64,000 nucleotides of DNA from Streptomyces sp. NBC_00691 (GTDB lineage: Bacteria; Actinomycetota; Actinomycetes; Streptomycetales; Streptomycetaceae): the NCBI RefSeq assembly GCF_036226665.1, contig NZ_CP109007.1:6696001-6760000 (forward strand). Reading direction: 5' to 3'. The position numbers and the translations under genes are program-made. How positions within the stretch are numbered: position 1 is the stretch's first letter; each line of letters starts with the position of its first letter. Below, one piece after another: positions 37,258 to 45,732 of the stretch. Below the pieces are notes generated by a model. It made no database searches. It worked only from the letters and a program-made list of their open reading frames with translations, and was not told where the DNA came from.

Positions 37258-37295
37258 GACCCGTACCCCCGGCTCGGTGCGCAGGGGTACGGGTC
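37258..37295. terminator. Perfect 12-bp inverted repeat between glxK and the PucR-type gene
   Basis: GACCCGTACCCC (37258-37269) pairs with GGGGTACGGGTC (37284-37295) across a 14-nt loop. It lies between two converging genes and can terminate both. Confidence 0.65.
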
Positions 37296-37353
37296 AGAGC
37301 GCAGGAGGCCTGGACCCCGCCGGTGGCGCCGCCACCCCCGAGACGTCGGACCG

Positions 37354-38553
37354 CTACCCCGGAGACGTCAGGCGGAAGGCGTCCAGCGCCAGGGTCATCT
37401 CCGTGAGGTCCCGCGGGCGGGACAGCGACCGTGCCGTCAGTTGTTCCAGGCGCCGCAGACGGTTGAAGACCGTGTTCCGGTGGCAGTACAGCCGTCCCGC
37501 CGCCCGCCCCGCCGACCCCTCGCACTCCAGCCACGCGTCCAGCGTCTCCAGGAGCACCGCCCGGTCCGCCGGATCCAGTTCCAGCAGGCCGCCCAGGACG
37601 TCCGAGACCAGCAGGCTCGCCACCTCCGGCTGGGCCACCACCAGCGCGCCCGCCATCCGCCGGTCGAGCCGTACGATCTCGCGGCTCCCCGGCGGGCACG
37701 TCCGCAGCGCCAGCTCGGCGAGCCGCCGCGCCCGGCCCAGCTCGGTCAGGCCCACCACCACCGGGCTGATCCCGCCGGGACCGGGGCACCGCCCGTCGAG
37801 GAGTTCCGACAGCGCGTCCAGACCGGTGTCCCCGGCGAGCGCCACCACCCCCAGCTCACAGTCGGCCCCCATCCGCCACAGGAACCGCACACCCTCGCCC
37901 TGCACCTGCCGGTGGAACAGCTCCCGCTCCTCCCGCCGGTCGTAGCGCAGCACGACCACCGCGTACCGCCCCTGCTCCGGCAGGTCCAGGCCCGCCGCCG
38001 CCCGTGCCACCAGCTCCGGCGCGCGTTGTCCCTGGAGCAGCGCGTCGAGGAGGGCCTGCAGCTGCTCGTCCGTGCGGCGACGCAGTTCGAGCTCCGTCGT
38101 CCGGTACGCCTCCGAGGCCGTGTCGGCCTGCGCGTCCACCGCCGACCACACCGTCGTCGCCGACTGCATCAGCGCCGCCAGCTGCGCGGTGTCCGTGCCC
38201 GCGCCCTCGATCAGCGCGTCCCAGACGAGATGCCCGGCGTGCCGGTAGGCGTGGACGACCAGTTCGAGCGGCATGCCCTGCGCGGCCCGCCGCCGGCCCA
38301 TCTCGTCCGCGTGCTCCAGGTCCCGCCGGGGTGAGCTCCGGGGCGCCGAGATCATCTCGATGCCGATGCGTATGGCCTCCTCGGCCTCCTGCCAGTGCTG
38401 GTCGTACGGGAGGATCCGCCCGTAGGCGGGCTCGTACGCGTGGAGTTCCCTCAGATGCTCGTCCACCAGCTCCGGCACCCGCCCGAGAAGCGCCGTGCAC
38501 GCATGCGCGAGCACCTTCCAGTCGTCACCGGTCCGCCGTCTGCGCCGTCCCAT
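37354..38553 (-). CDS. PucR/CdaR-type transcriptional regulator
   Basis: 399 residues. The C-terminal HTH_30 domain is clear: LLETLDAWLECEGSAGRAAGRLYCHRNTVFNRLRRLEQLT (the YCHRNTV core of the PucR helix-turn-helix). The middle region is a GGDEF-like/CdaR-type fold (RYAVVVLRYDRREE and following), and the N-terminal ~165 residues are helical and sensor-like. ATG 38553 was chosen because homology begins near the RRRRRTGDDWK segment. It is divergent from the ABC transporter operon and a probable regulator of it. Direct repeats lie between the two starts. Confidence 0.88.
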   Translation of the reverse strand: MGRRRRRTGDDWKVLAHACTALLGRVPELVDEHLRELHAYEPAYGRILPYDQHWQEAEEAIRIGIEMISAPRSSPRRDLEHADEMGRRRAAQGMPLELVVHAYRHAGHLVWDALIEGAGTDTAQLAALMQSATTVWSAVDAQADTASEAYRTTELELRRRTDEQLQALLDALLQGQRAPELVARAAAGLDLPEQGRYAVVVLRYDRREERELFHRQVQGEGVRFLWRMGADCELGVVALAGDTGLDALSELLDGRCPGPGGISPVVVGLTELGRARRLAELALRTCPPGSREIVRLDRRMAGALVVAQPEVASLLVSDVLGGLLELDPADRAVLLETLDAWLECEGSAGRAAGRLYCHRNTVFNRLRRLEQLTARSLSRPRDLTEMTLALDAFRLTSPG

Positions 38554-38584
38554 GCCGGGAGGATCCACCGCCCCGGCCCCCTCC

Positions 38585-38625
38585 GCACAGCCCTGACGCG
38601 CAGCGTTGTGCGCATGCACAGCCCT
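38585..38625. promoter_or_regulatory. Direct repeats GCACAGCCCT with an inverted half-site, between the PucR-type gene and the ABC operon
   Basis: GCACAGCCCT occurs exactly at 38585-38594 and 38616-38625, 31 bp apart, or three helical turns. An inverted TGTGC (38607-38611) pairs with GCACA of the second copy across GCAT. The site lies close to the regulator's start (38553), as expected for an autoregulated divergent promoter. Confidence 0.5.
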
Positions 38626-38758
38626 TCGGCGCGCCCGCTGGTCACCGGCAGCGATTCGGCCGCGGGCCGTGGACGCGCGGTCCGGCCCGGTGTTGGGGTG
38701 AGCGCCATCGAACGGCCGAGTAACAAGAAGCGGCCGGGAAAACCGGAAAAGGGGAACC

Positions 38759-39577
38759 ATGGGAGGTACCGCACCCGCCCTCGAGGTGACGGACCTGACG
38801 GCGGGATACGGACCGGTCCACGCGTTGCGACAGGTGTCGCTGACCGTGCCGGCGGGTGAGGTCGTCACCGTCCTCGGGGCCAACGGGGCCGGCAAGTCGA
38901 CGCTGCTGCGGGCGGTTTCGCGCACGCTCCGGTTCCATGGCGGTGCCGTGGTCTCGGGCACGGTGCGCCGTGACGGCCGGCCGATCGACGGGCTGCCACC
39001 CGACCGCGTCGTCGCGGCCGGCGTCTCCCAGGTGCCCGAGGGCCGACAGGTCTTCGCCCGGATGACGGTGGAGGACAACCTGCGCGCCGGGGCGCTCGGC
39101 AGCCGCGGCGGACGGACGGCCAAGGCCGCCTCCCTCCGGCGGGTCCACGAACTCTTCCCGGTGCTCGCCGAACGGACCCGTCAGCCCGCCGGGCTGCTCT
39201 CCGGAGGCGAACAGCAGATGCTGGCCGTCGGGCGCGCCCTGATGGCCGCGCCGGGCCTGCTCCTGCTCGACGAGCCCTCGCTCGGTCTCGCCCCGCTGAT
39301 GGCGGCCCGCATCGCGGACGCCGTACGGGAGATCAACGCGCAGGGCACCGCCGTGCTGCTCGTCGAGCAGAACGCGGCGCTGGCCCTGCGGCTCGCCTCC
39401 CGCGCGTACGTCCTGGAGGTCGGCGAGGTCACCCTCTCCGGCCCGGCCGCCGAACTGGCCGCATCCGACGAGGTGCGCCGCCGCTATCTGGGCGTGGTCG
39501 ACGAGGACGCCGCCGCCGACGCGGCCCGCGCCCGTGCCACCCACCCGGTCCTGTCCCGCTGGGAGGAAGCCCGATGA
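38759..39577 (+). CDS. livF: Branched-chain amino acid/urea-type ABC transporter, ATPase LivF-like
   Basis: 272 residues. Walker A GANGAGKST, signature LLSGGEQQMLAVGRALM, Walker B LLLLDEPSLGLAP, and the H-loop replaced by Gln in VEQN as is usual for LivF. It powers import through LivH/LivM. The C-terminus is ~30 residues longer than typical LivF. GGGGA lies upstream of ATG 38759. The stop overlaps the next start (ATGA). The operon order here, F-G-H-M-K, is reversed relative to many loci. Confidence 0.9.
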   Translation: MGGTAPALEVTDLTAGYGPVHALRQVSLTVPAGEVVTVLGANGAGKSTLLRAVSRTLRFHGGAVVSGTVRRDGRPIDGLPPDRVVAAGVSQVPEGRQVFARMTVEDNLRAGALGSRGGRTAKAASLRRVHELFPVLAERTRQPAGLLSGGEQQMLAVGRALMAAPGLLLLDEPSLGLAPLMAARIADAVREINAQGTAVLLVEQNAALALRLASRAYVLEVGEVTLSGPAAELAASDEVRRRYLGVVDEDAAADAARARATHPVLSRWEEAR

Positions 39578-40422
39578 CAGCACGGCCGACACCGCCCTCG
39601 CCGCCCGGGCCCGCGACACCACCCGGTACCCCGCCACCCGCAGCCCCCGACGTCCCCGCGCTCGAGGTCCGCGACCTCACCGTCCGCTTCGCCGGCCTCA
39701 CCGCGCTCGACGCCGTCGGCTTCACCGTCCGGCCCGGCACCGTGCACGCCCTCATCGGGCCCAACGGCGCCGGGAAGTCCACCTGCTTCAACGTCCTCTC
39801 GGGCGTCTACCGCGCCACCGAGGGCTCCGTCCGCCTCGGTCCGCACGAGCTGACCGCCCTGCCCCCGCACCGGATCGCGGACCTCGGTGTCGGCCGGATC
39901 TTCCAGAACCTGGCCCTGCCGCCCCGCGCCACCGTCGAGGACAGCCTGATGCTGGGCCGCCACCGGCTGACCCGCACCGGCTTCGTCGCCGCCGGACTCC
40001 GCCTGCCCTCCGCCGCCCGCGAGGAGGCGAGGCATCGCGCCCGGGTCCGGGAGATCGCCGCCTTCGTCGGGCTGGAGCAGCAGCTCGCCCGGCCGGCGGG
40101 CTCGCTCCCGTACGGGCAGCAGAAGCTCGCCGAACTGGCCCGTGCCCTCTGCATGGAGCCGAAGCTGCTGCTCCTCGACGAGCCCGTGGCCGGGATGACC
40201 GCCGACGAGCGGCGCCGTACCGCCTCGGTCATCGCCGGTGTCCGCGACAGCCTCGGCATCTCGGTGCTCCTGGTGGAGCACGACATGGGCCTGGTGATGC
40301 GGCTCGCCGACTCCGTCACCGTCCTCGACTTCGGCCGCCGGATCGCCGACGGGGCCCCCACCGACGTCCAGAACGACCCGGCTGTCGTCCGCGCCTACCT
40401 CGGAGAGGAGTCCGCCGCGTGA
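39574..40422 (+). CDS. livG: Branched-chain amino acid/urea-type ABC transporter, ATPase LivG-like
   Basis: 282 residues. A Pro-rich N-terminal extension of ~25 residues precedes the ATPase domain. Walker A GPNGAGKST, the GIGRTFQ-like GVGRIFQNLALPP typical of LivG, signature SLPYGQQKLAELARAL (a Tyr-Gly-Gln-Gln variant normal for LivG), Walker B LLLLDEPVAGMT, and His in VEHDMG. It is translationally coupled to livF (ATGA overlap) and to livH (GTGA overlap). Confidence 0.92.
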   Translation: MTARPTPPSPPGPATPPGTPPPAAPDVPALEVRDLTVRFAGLTALDAVGFTVRPGTVHALIGPNGAGKSTCFNVLSGVYRATEGSVRLGPHELTALPPHRIADLGVGRIFQNLALPPRATVEDSLMLGRHRLTRTGFVAAGLRLPSAAREEARHRARVREIAAFVGLEQQLARPAGSLPYGQQKLAELARALCMEPKLLLLDEPVAGMTADERRRTASVIAGVRDSLGISVLLVEHDMGLVMRLADSVTVLDFGRRIADGAPTDVQNDPAVVRAYLGEESAA

Positions 40423-41309
40423 GCACCTTCGCCGAGTTCCTGATCAACGGCATCTCACTGGGCTCGATCTACGCCCTCATCGCCCTCGGCTTCGTGGTCA
40501 TCTTCCGGGCCACCGAGGTCGTCAACTTCGCCCATGCCTCGCTGCTGCTGGCCGGCGGCTATGTCACGGCCGTCCTCCACGACGAGATCGGCTTCTGGCC
40601 GGCCCTGCTCGCCGGCATCGCGGGCGCGGCCGTGGTCGGCGCGGCCGTCGAGTTCTTCGTGATGCGCCGCCACCGGGGCGCCGATCACAGCGTCCTCGCC
40701 ATCGTCACCATCGGTGTCGACATCCTGCTCGCCACCGAGCTGACCCGCCGGATCGGCACCGACATCCTCGCCCTGGGCGACCCCTGGGGGGACGCCGTCG
40801 TCACCGTCGGAGGGGTCACCATCGCGGAGACCCGGATCGCCGCGCTGCTCGCGGCGGCCCTCCTGATCACCGCCTTCCTGCTCGCCTTCCGGTACACCTC
40901 CTGGGGCGTCGCCATGCGTGCCGCCGCCGAGAACCAGGAGACCGCCGCCCTCATGGGCATCCGGCTCGGCCGGGTCTCGATCGGTGCCTGGGCGGTCGCG
41001 GGCGGTCTCGCCGCCGTCGCCGCGCTCTTCCTCACCGTCTTCCCGACCCCGGGTCTCGAACGAGCCACCTCGCTCGCCGCGCTCAAGGCCTTCCCCGCCG
41101 CCATCCTCGGCGGCCTCGACTCCACCACGGGCGCCCTCGTCGGCGGCCTCCTCGTCGGCGTCACCGAGTCCCTCGCCACCGGCTACCAGGGCGACCTGGC
41201 GTTCCTCGGCCGGGGGATCGGCGACCTGGCCCCGTATCTCGTCATGGTCGCGGTGCTCCTGATCCGCCCGGCCGGACTCTTCGGCACGAAGGAGCTCGCC
41301 CGTGTCTGA
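40419..41309 (+). CDS. livH: Branched-chain amino acid/urea-type ABC transporter permease LivH-like
   Basis: 296 residues, about eight hydrophobic helices. The N-terminal helix FLINGISLGSIYALIALGFVVIFRATEVVNFAHAS is a strong LivH/UrtB marker. The coupling-loop sequence RAAAENQETAALMGIRLGRV is the permease EAA-like motif that contacts the ATPases. It starts at GTG 40419 inside the livG stop and overlaps livM by 8 bp. Confidence 0.92.
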   Translation: MSTFAEFLINGISLGSIYALIALGFVVIFRATEVVNFAHASLLLAGGYVTAVLHDEIGFWPALLAGIAGAAVVGAAVEFFVMRRHRGADHSVLAIVTIGVDILLATELTRRIGTDILALGDPWGDAVVTVGGVTIAETRIAALLAAALLITAFLLAFRYTSWGVAMRAAAENQETAALMGIRLGRVSIGAWAVAGGLAAVAALFLTVFPTPGLERATSLAALKAFPAAILGGLDSTTGALVGGLLVGVTESLATGYQGDLAFLGRGIGDLAPYLVMVAVLLIRPAGLFGTKELARV

Positions 41310-42438
41310 GACCCTCGCACGGAGCGGCCTCCGGGTCGGCAGTCCCGCGGTGTACGGAGGGGCCGCCGCCTGCCTCGTCCTCCTGGTCCTGCCGTTCTAC
41401 CTGGACAAGTTCTGGCTCCAGGCCGGCCTGTTCGCGATGGCCGCCGCCCTCGGCGCGATCGGCATCAACCTGCTGACCGGCGCCACCGGGCAGCTCTCCA
41501 TGGGGCACGCCTTCTTCCTCGCCGTCGGCGCCTACGGATACTGCGCCTTCGCCGGGGACGGCGGCGACGGACTCGCCGGACTCGGCCTGCCCGGCTGGCT
41601 CGCCGCCGTCCTCGCCGTCGCCCTCTCGGGCCTGGCCGGCGGGGTGTTCAGCCCCATCGCGGGACGGCTGCGGGGCGCCTACCTCGGCATCGCCACCCTC
41701 GCGCTGATCTTCATCGGCCAGCACGTCCTCTTCAACGCCCATGACCTCACGGGCGGCTACAACGGCCGCGCGGTCCCGCCGCTCTCGCTCTTCGGGCTCA
41801 CCTTCGACGACACCGAACTCCTCGTCGCGCAGGTGCCGTTCGGCGCGGTGGAGAAGCTCTGGTACCTCGGTCTGATCCTGCTCCTCGGCGGGGTGGTCTT
41901 CGCCCGCGGCGTTCTCCGGGGCCGCCCCGGACGGGCGATGAACGCCATCCGCGACCACCGGATCGCCGCCGGCGTCATGGGCATCCCGGTCGCCCGGTAC
42001 CGCGCCGCCGTCTTCGTGCTGTCCTCCATGTACGCGGGTCTCGCCGGCGTCCTGCTCGCCCTGGTCTTCCAGCGCACGGTGCCGGAGTACTTCGGCATGG
42101 CGCTCTCCCTGGAATACCTCGCCATGATCGTCATCGGCGGTCTCGGCTCGGTCGCGGGAGCGGTTGCCGGAGGCGTCTTCGTCTCGCTCCTGCCCCAGCT
42201 CCTCAACCGCTACAGCGATGCGCTCCCGCTGGTCTCCGCCCCGGGAACGGGCGGCATCGCACCGGGGGAGGCCGCCCGCTACCTGTACGGCGCCGCCGTC
42301 GTCGCGGTGGTCCTGTTCCTGCCCGGAGGCCTGGCCCGGCTCGCCGCCCGCAGGCCCGGAGGACCCGGAAGCGGCAAGAGCCCCAAGAACCCCACGCCCA
42401 CCCCGACCACCACCGAACCCTCAGGGGAGTCACGATGA
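41302..42438 (+). CDS. livM: Branched-chain amino acid/urea-type ABC transporter permease LivM-like
   Basis: 378 residues. Markers are GINLLTGATGQLSMGHAFFLAVGAYGY near the second helix and RGRPGRAMNAIRDHRIAAGVMGIPVARYRAAVFVLSS, which contains the ATPase-contact motif. The C-terminal ~25 residues are a Pro/Thr-rich tail beyond the last helix. It starts at GTG 41302 and ends in the start of livK (ATGA). Confidence 0.92.
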   Translation: MSETLARSGLRVGSPAVYGGAAACLVLLVLPFYLDKFWLQAGLFAMAAALGAIGINLLTGATGQLSMGHAFFLAVGAYGYCAFAGDGGDGLAGLGLPGWLAAVLAVALSGLAGGVFSPIAGRLRGAYLGIATLALIFIGQHVLFNAHDLTGGYNGRAVPPLSLFGLTFDDTELLVAQVPFGAVEKLWYLGLILLLGGVVFARGVLRGRPGRAMNAIRDHRIAAGVMGIPVARYRAAVFVLSSMYAGLAGVLLALVFQRTVPEYFGMALSLEYLAMIVIGGLGSVAGAVAGGVFVSLLPQLLNRYSDALPLVSAPGTGGIAPGEAARYLYGAAVVAVVLFLPGGLARLAARRPGGPGSGKSPKNPTPTPTTTEPSGESR

Positions 42439-43700
42439 ACCACAGACGACAGGCCGTGCGGGGCCTGGCCGCCGCGCTCGCCGCACTGGTCGCCCTCACC
42501 GCCGCCGGATGCAGCTCCAAGGCGAAGACCGGAGACGGCAAGCAGACCGGCGCGGGCGGGGTGAGGACCGGCGAGGGCGTCACCGACAAGACGATCTCGC
42601 TCGGCGCGCTCACTGACATGACCGGCGTGTACGCCACCCTCGGCAAGAGCGTCACCCAGGCCCAGCAGCTGTACGTGAAGCAGGTCAACGCCGCCGGCGG
42701 GATCTGCGGCCGACAGCTGGAGCTGACGGTCCGCGACCACGGCTACGACCCGCAGAAGGCGCTCGCCGCCTACACCGAACTGGAGCCGAAGGTCGTCGGC
42801 TACACCCAGTTCATCGGCTCCCCGTTCGTCGCCGCCGTCAAGCCCAAGGTCGACGGACTGGACAAGGGCCTTGTCCTCCCGCAGGCCTGGTCGGCCTCGC
42901 TGCTCGGCTCCCCGTACATCCGCGTCCTGGGGGCCACGTACGACGTCGAGACCATCAACGCCGTCGACTTCCTGGTGACGGAGAAGGGCCTGAAGTCGGG
43001 CGACAAGCTCGGCCACGTCTACTTCGAGGGCGACTACGGCGAGAACGCGCTCAAGGGCTCGAAGTACGCGGCGGAGAAGGCGGGGCTGACCGTCGTCGAG
43101 CAGAAGATCAAGCCCACCGACAACGACATGTCGGCACAGGTCGCGGCGCTCAAGCAGGCCGGGGTCAAGGCCATCGTCATCAGTGCCGGCCCCCGCCAGG
43201 CCGCCTCGCTCGTCGGCGTCGCCGCCGCCACCGGCCTCAAGGTCCCCGTCGTCGGCAACAACTCCGCCTTCGCGCCGCAGCTGCTCGGCACCCAGGCCGG
43301 TCCCGCCCTGGAGAAGATGTACTGGTTCGCCTCCCCGAGCCTGCCCATCGGCGCGGACACCCCGACCGCGAAGAAGCTCGTCGCGGACTACAGGGCCGCC
43401 TACCCGAGCGACTCCCTCGACAACGGCATCGTCGCCGGCTGGACCGCGGCGAGCGTCTTCGGCGAAGCCCTGAAGAAGGCCTGCGAGAACAAGGACCTCA
43501 CGCGTGACGGCGTCGACAAGGCGCTCCTGACGCTGACGTCCTACGACGCCGGCTTCGGGATGAGCCACAACCTCGGCGACCCCAAGGCCCCGTCGTCCCG
43601 GGAGTCCGTCATCATCCAGCCCGACAAGAAGGTCACCGGCGGCATGCGCACCGTCCGGCAGCCCTTCGTCGCGGACGCCGCGAAGTCGTACACCCCGTAG
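42435..43700 (+). CDS. livK: ABC transporter substrate-binding lipoprotein, LivK/UrtA type
   Basis: 421 residues. The lipoprotein signal peptide ends at the lipobox LTAAGC with Cys26. The mature protein is a type I periplasmic-binding fold: ISLGALTDMTGVYATLGKSVTQAQQLYVKQVNAAGGICGRQLELTV is the recognisable first lobe. Ligand class (leucine, urea, amides) cannot be settled, but the co-localised PucR-type regulator hints at a nitrogenous compound. It is translationally coupled to livM and is the last gene of the five-gene operon. Confidence 0.9.
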   Translation: MNHRRQAVRGLAAALAALVALTAAGCSSKAKTGDGKQTGAGGVRTGEGVTDKTISLGALTDMTGVYATLGKSVTQAQQLYVKQVNAAGGICGRQLELTVRDHGYDPQKALAAYTELEPKVVGYTQFIGSPFVAAVKPKVDGLDKGLVLPQAWSASLLGSPYIRVLGATYDVETINAVDFLVTEKGLKSGDKLGHVYFEGDYGENALKGSKYAAEKAGLTVVEQKIKPTDNDMSAQVAALKQAGVKAIVISAGPRQAASLVGVAAATGLKVPVVGNNSAFAPQLLGTQAGPALEKMYWFASPSLPIGADTPTAKKLVADYRAAYPSDSLDNGIVAGWTAASVFGEALKKACENKDLTRDGVDKALLTLTSYDAGFGMSHNLGDPKAPSSRESVIIQPDKKVTGGMRTVRQPFVADAAKSYTP

Positions 43701-43731
43701 CGGGTCGGCCGGGTCAGCCGGGGCGTCCGGT

Positions 43732-44571
43732 TCAGCCAGGGTCCCGGTCCGCGAAGCCCGTCCGCCAGGACGGGCGGGCCGGGTCCCAGCCCAGCGCACG
43801 GGCCCGGGCGTTCACCGCGCCCCGGGCCCAGGGCGCCCCGCCCTCGCTCCGCGCCGGTGCCGGGACCCTCAAGGCCTCCGCGAGCACCGGCAGCCAGGCG
43901 TGGCCGGGTGCGGGCTCGTCGTCCACCACGTTGTACGCGCCGGAGGGCCAGCCGAGAGCCCGTACGGCCGCCTCGGCGGCATCGGCGACGTGCACGAAGG
44001 AGCTCACCGCGTCGTCGGCCGCGGTGCTCCCGAGGAACCGGGCCCCCGGGGCCCCGGCGAGCGCGGCGGCCACCGCGCCGCCCGGGGCGTACCAGGTGCC
44101 GGGGCCGTACAGGATCCCGTACCGCAGCACGACCGCCTCGGGGAGCTCGGCAACCGTCTCCTCCAGGGCCCGCACCCCGGCGACGATCCGCGAGCGGGGA
44201 GCCTCGTCCGTCGGGTCGAGGGGGACGGACTCGTCGGCGGGTCCGTCGCCGGGGGCGTACGCCCAGCTGATCGATTGCGCGACGACCCGGCGGACACCGG
44301 CCCCGATCGCCGCGTCCACCAGGTTCCGGGTGCCCTCGACCCGTACGCGGTTGTTCGCGGCCCCGTCCGCCGCGCCCAGATCGGTGAGCTGGTGGACCAC
44401 CGCGTCAGGCGCCGCCTCGGCCACCGCCCGGCGCACCGCCCCGGCGTCCAGCACGTCCACGGGGCCCGGCCCGCGCCGGGACAGACCCACGACCTCGTGG
44501 CCGCACGCCTCCAGGCGCGGCACGAGCTGACGACCGACGGCGCCCGTGGCGCCCGCTACCAGTACACGCAT
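43732..44571 (-). CDS. NAD(P)-dependent epimerase/dehydratase-family protein
   Basis: 279 residues, extended SDR fold. GATGAVGRQLVPRLEACGHEVVGLSRR is the nucleotide-binding motif. The central YGILYGPGTWYAPGG stretch contains a Tyr, but the classical YxxxK spacing is absent, so it is an atypical member. The C-terminus GAYNVVDDEPAPGHAW is common to small NAD-epimerase homologues. ATG 44571 follows TACGCT (44583-44578) by 6 nt with no ribosome-binding site, predicting a leaderless transcript. The substrate is unknown. Confidence 0.82.
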   Translation of the reverse strand: MRVLVAGATGAVGRQLVPRLEACGHEVVGLSRRGPGPVDVLDAGAVRRAVAEAAPDAVVHQLTDLGAADGAANNRVRVEGTRNLVDAAIGAGVRRVVAQSISWAYAPGDGPADESVPLDPTDEAPRSRIVAGVRALEETVAELPEAVVLRYGILYGPGTWYAPGGAVAAALAGAPGARFLGSTAADDAVSSFVHVADAAEAAVRALGWPSGAYNVVDDEPAPGHAWLPVLAEALRVPAPARSEGGAPWARGAVNARARALGWDPARPSWRTGFADRDPG

Positions 44572-44629
44572 GACCCCAGCGTAAAAGATCTTCACGCTCC
44601 CGAAACATCACGGTGTGAAGCTCGGACCC

Positions 44630-45661
44630 ATGACTGCACGCATCGAGGAGAACCCCTCCCACCCACGCCTCCCTGACCTGCTGGCCGCATACCACCTGGT
44701 CAACCAGGCCGAGAAGGGGACGGCGGTGGAGACGGTCGCCCAGCTCCCCGCCGTATACCGCGCCGAGGTCGAGGACCCGGCCGGCGCGTTCGCCGCCGAC
44801 ACGGTCCTGCTCGCCACCCCGCCCGGCGAGGACCTCCCGGCCGGCTGCGTCGTCCTCAAGGCCCCGCAGGGGAGCCGGGCGCCCGAGATCAAGCGGCTCT
44901 GGGTGGCGCCCGAGGCCCGCCGCAAGGGGATCGCGCAGGCCCTCATGGCCGAGGCCATGCGCCGCGCGGCGGTCTCCGGCGCCCCCGCCGTACGCCTCAC
45001 CGTCTGGAACTGGCGGGAGGAGCCGCTGGCCCTCTACCGCGCTCTGGGCTTCGGGACGGTCGCCTCCTGGGACGAGCGGCCGGACCTCCTGTGCCTGGAG
45101 AAGCCGCTTCCGGAGAGGCCCACGCGGCCGGTCTCCGCCGACCGCGTCGAGCGGCTCACCCCCGACGAGGTCCGCGCCCACGCCCCCGCCGGTCTCGCCG
45201 CGCTCCTCCTCGACGCCGTGGACTCCGGTGCCTCCGTCGGCTTCCTCGCGCCCCTCGCCGTCCCCGAGGCGGCCGCCTGGTGGACGCGTGTCGCCGAGGA
45301 GGCGGCCGAGGGCGTACGGGACGTCTGGGCGGCCCACGGCCCCGACGGGAGCCTCACCGGAGTCGTCACCCTGGTCCGCGGGGGCACCGCCAACGGCAGG
45401 CACCGCGGTGAGATCTCCCGCCTCCTGGTGCACCGCTCGGCCCGGGGCGGCGGCCTCGGCCACCGGCTGCTCGCCACGGCCGAGGCGCACGCCGCCGCCA
45501 CCGGCCTCACCCTGCTGGTCCTGGACACCCAGACGGACAGCCCGGCCGAGCGTCTCTATCGCAGCGCGGGCTGGACGGCCGCGGGCACGATCCCGGACTT
45601 CGCCGCCGACCCGGCGGGTGTCCTGCGCGCCACCACGCTCTACCACAAGCGCGTCGGATAG
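44630..45661 (+). CDS. Double-GNAT acetyltransferase
   Basis: 343 residues with two acetyltransferase domains. Domain 1 (about 15-160): IKRLWVAPEARRKGIAQALMAEAM is the acetyl-CoA loop, then WREEPLALYRALGFG. Domain 2 (about 170-340): ISRLLVHRSARGGGLGHRLLATAEAHAA, then DSPAERLYRSAGW. MshD (mycothiol synthase) also has two GNAT domains, but its sequence hallmarks are not evident, so this is a separate protein of unknown substrate. ATG 44630 is chosen over GTG 44615; neither has a clear ribosome-binding site. A very strong terminator follows. Confidence 0.8.
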   Translation: MTARIEENPSHPRLPDLLAAYHLVNQAEKGTAVETVAQLPAVYRAEVEDPAGAFAADTVLLATPPGEDLPAGCVVLKAPQGSRAPEIKRLWVAPEARRKGIAQALMAEAMRRAAVSGAPAVRLTVWNWREEPLALYRALGFGTVASWDERPDLLCLEKPLPERPTRPVSADRVERLTPDEVRAHAPAGLAALLLDAVDSGASVGFLAPLAVPEAAAWWTRVAEEAAEGVRDVWAAHGPDGSLTGVVTLVRGGTANGRHRGEISRLLVHRSARGGGLGHRLLATAEAHAAATGLTLLVLDTQTDSPAERLYRSAGWTAAGTIPDFAADPAGVLRATTLYHKRVG

Positions 45662-45672
45662 GCCGGGGAACG

Positions 45673-45713
45673 GAGAAGGGCCCCGGAGGCTTGTCGCCTC
45701 CGGGGCCCTTCTC
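45673..45713. terminator. Perfect 18-bp hairpin between the double-GNAT gene and pssA
   Basis: GAGAAGGGCCCCGGAGGC, loop TTGTC, GCCTCCGGGGCCCTTCTC. It is the strongest terminator-like structure in the window, lies between converging genes, and serves both strands. Confidence 0.92.
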
Positions 45714-45732
45714 GTCGATCGGTTCTCGTGCG

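Noticed and set aside
44630..45661. Mycothiol synthase (MshD)
   Set aside because: It has two GNAT domains like MshD, but I could not see the MshD-specific sequence, and double-GNAT proteins of other function are common in Streptomyces.
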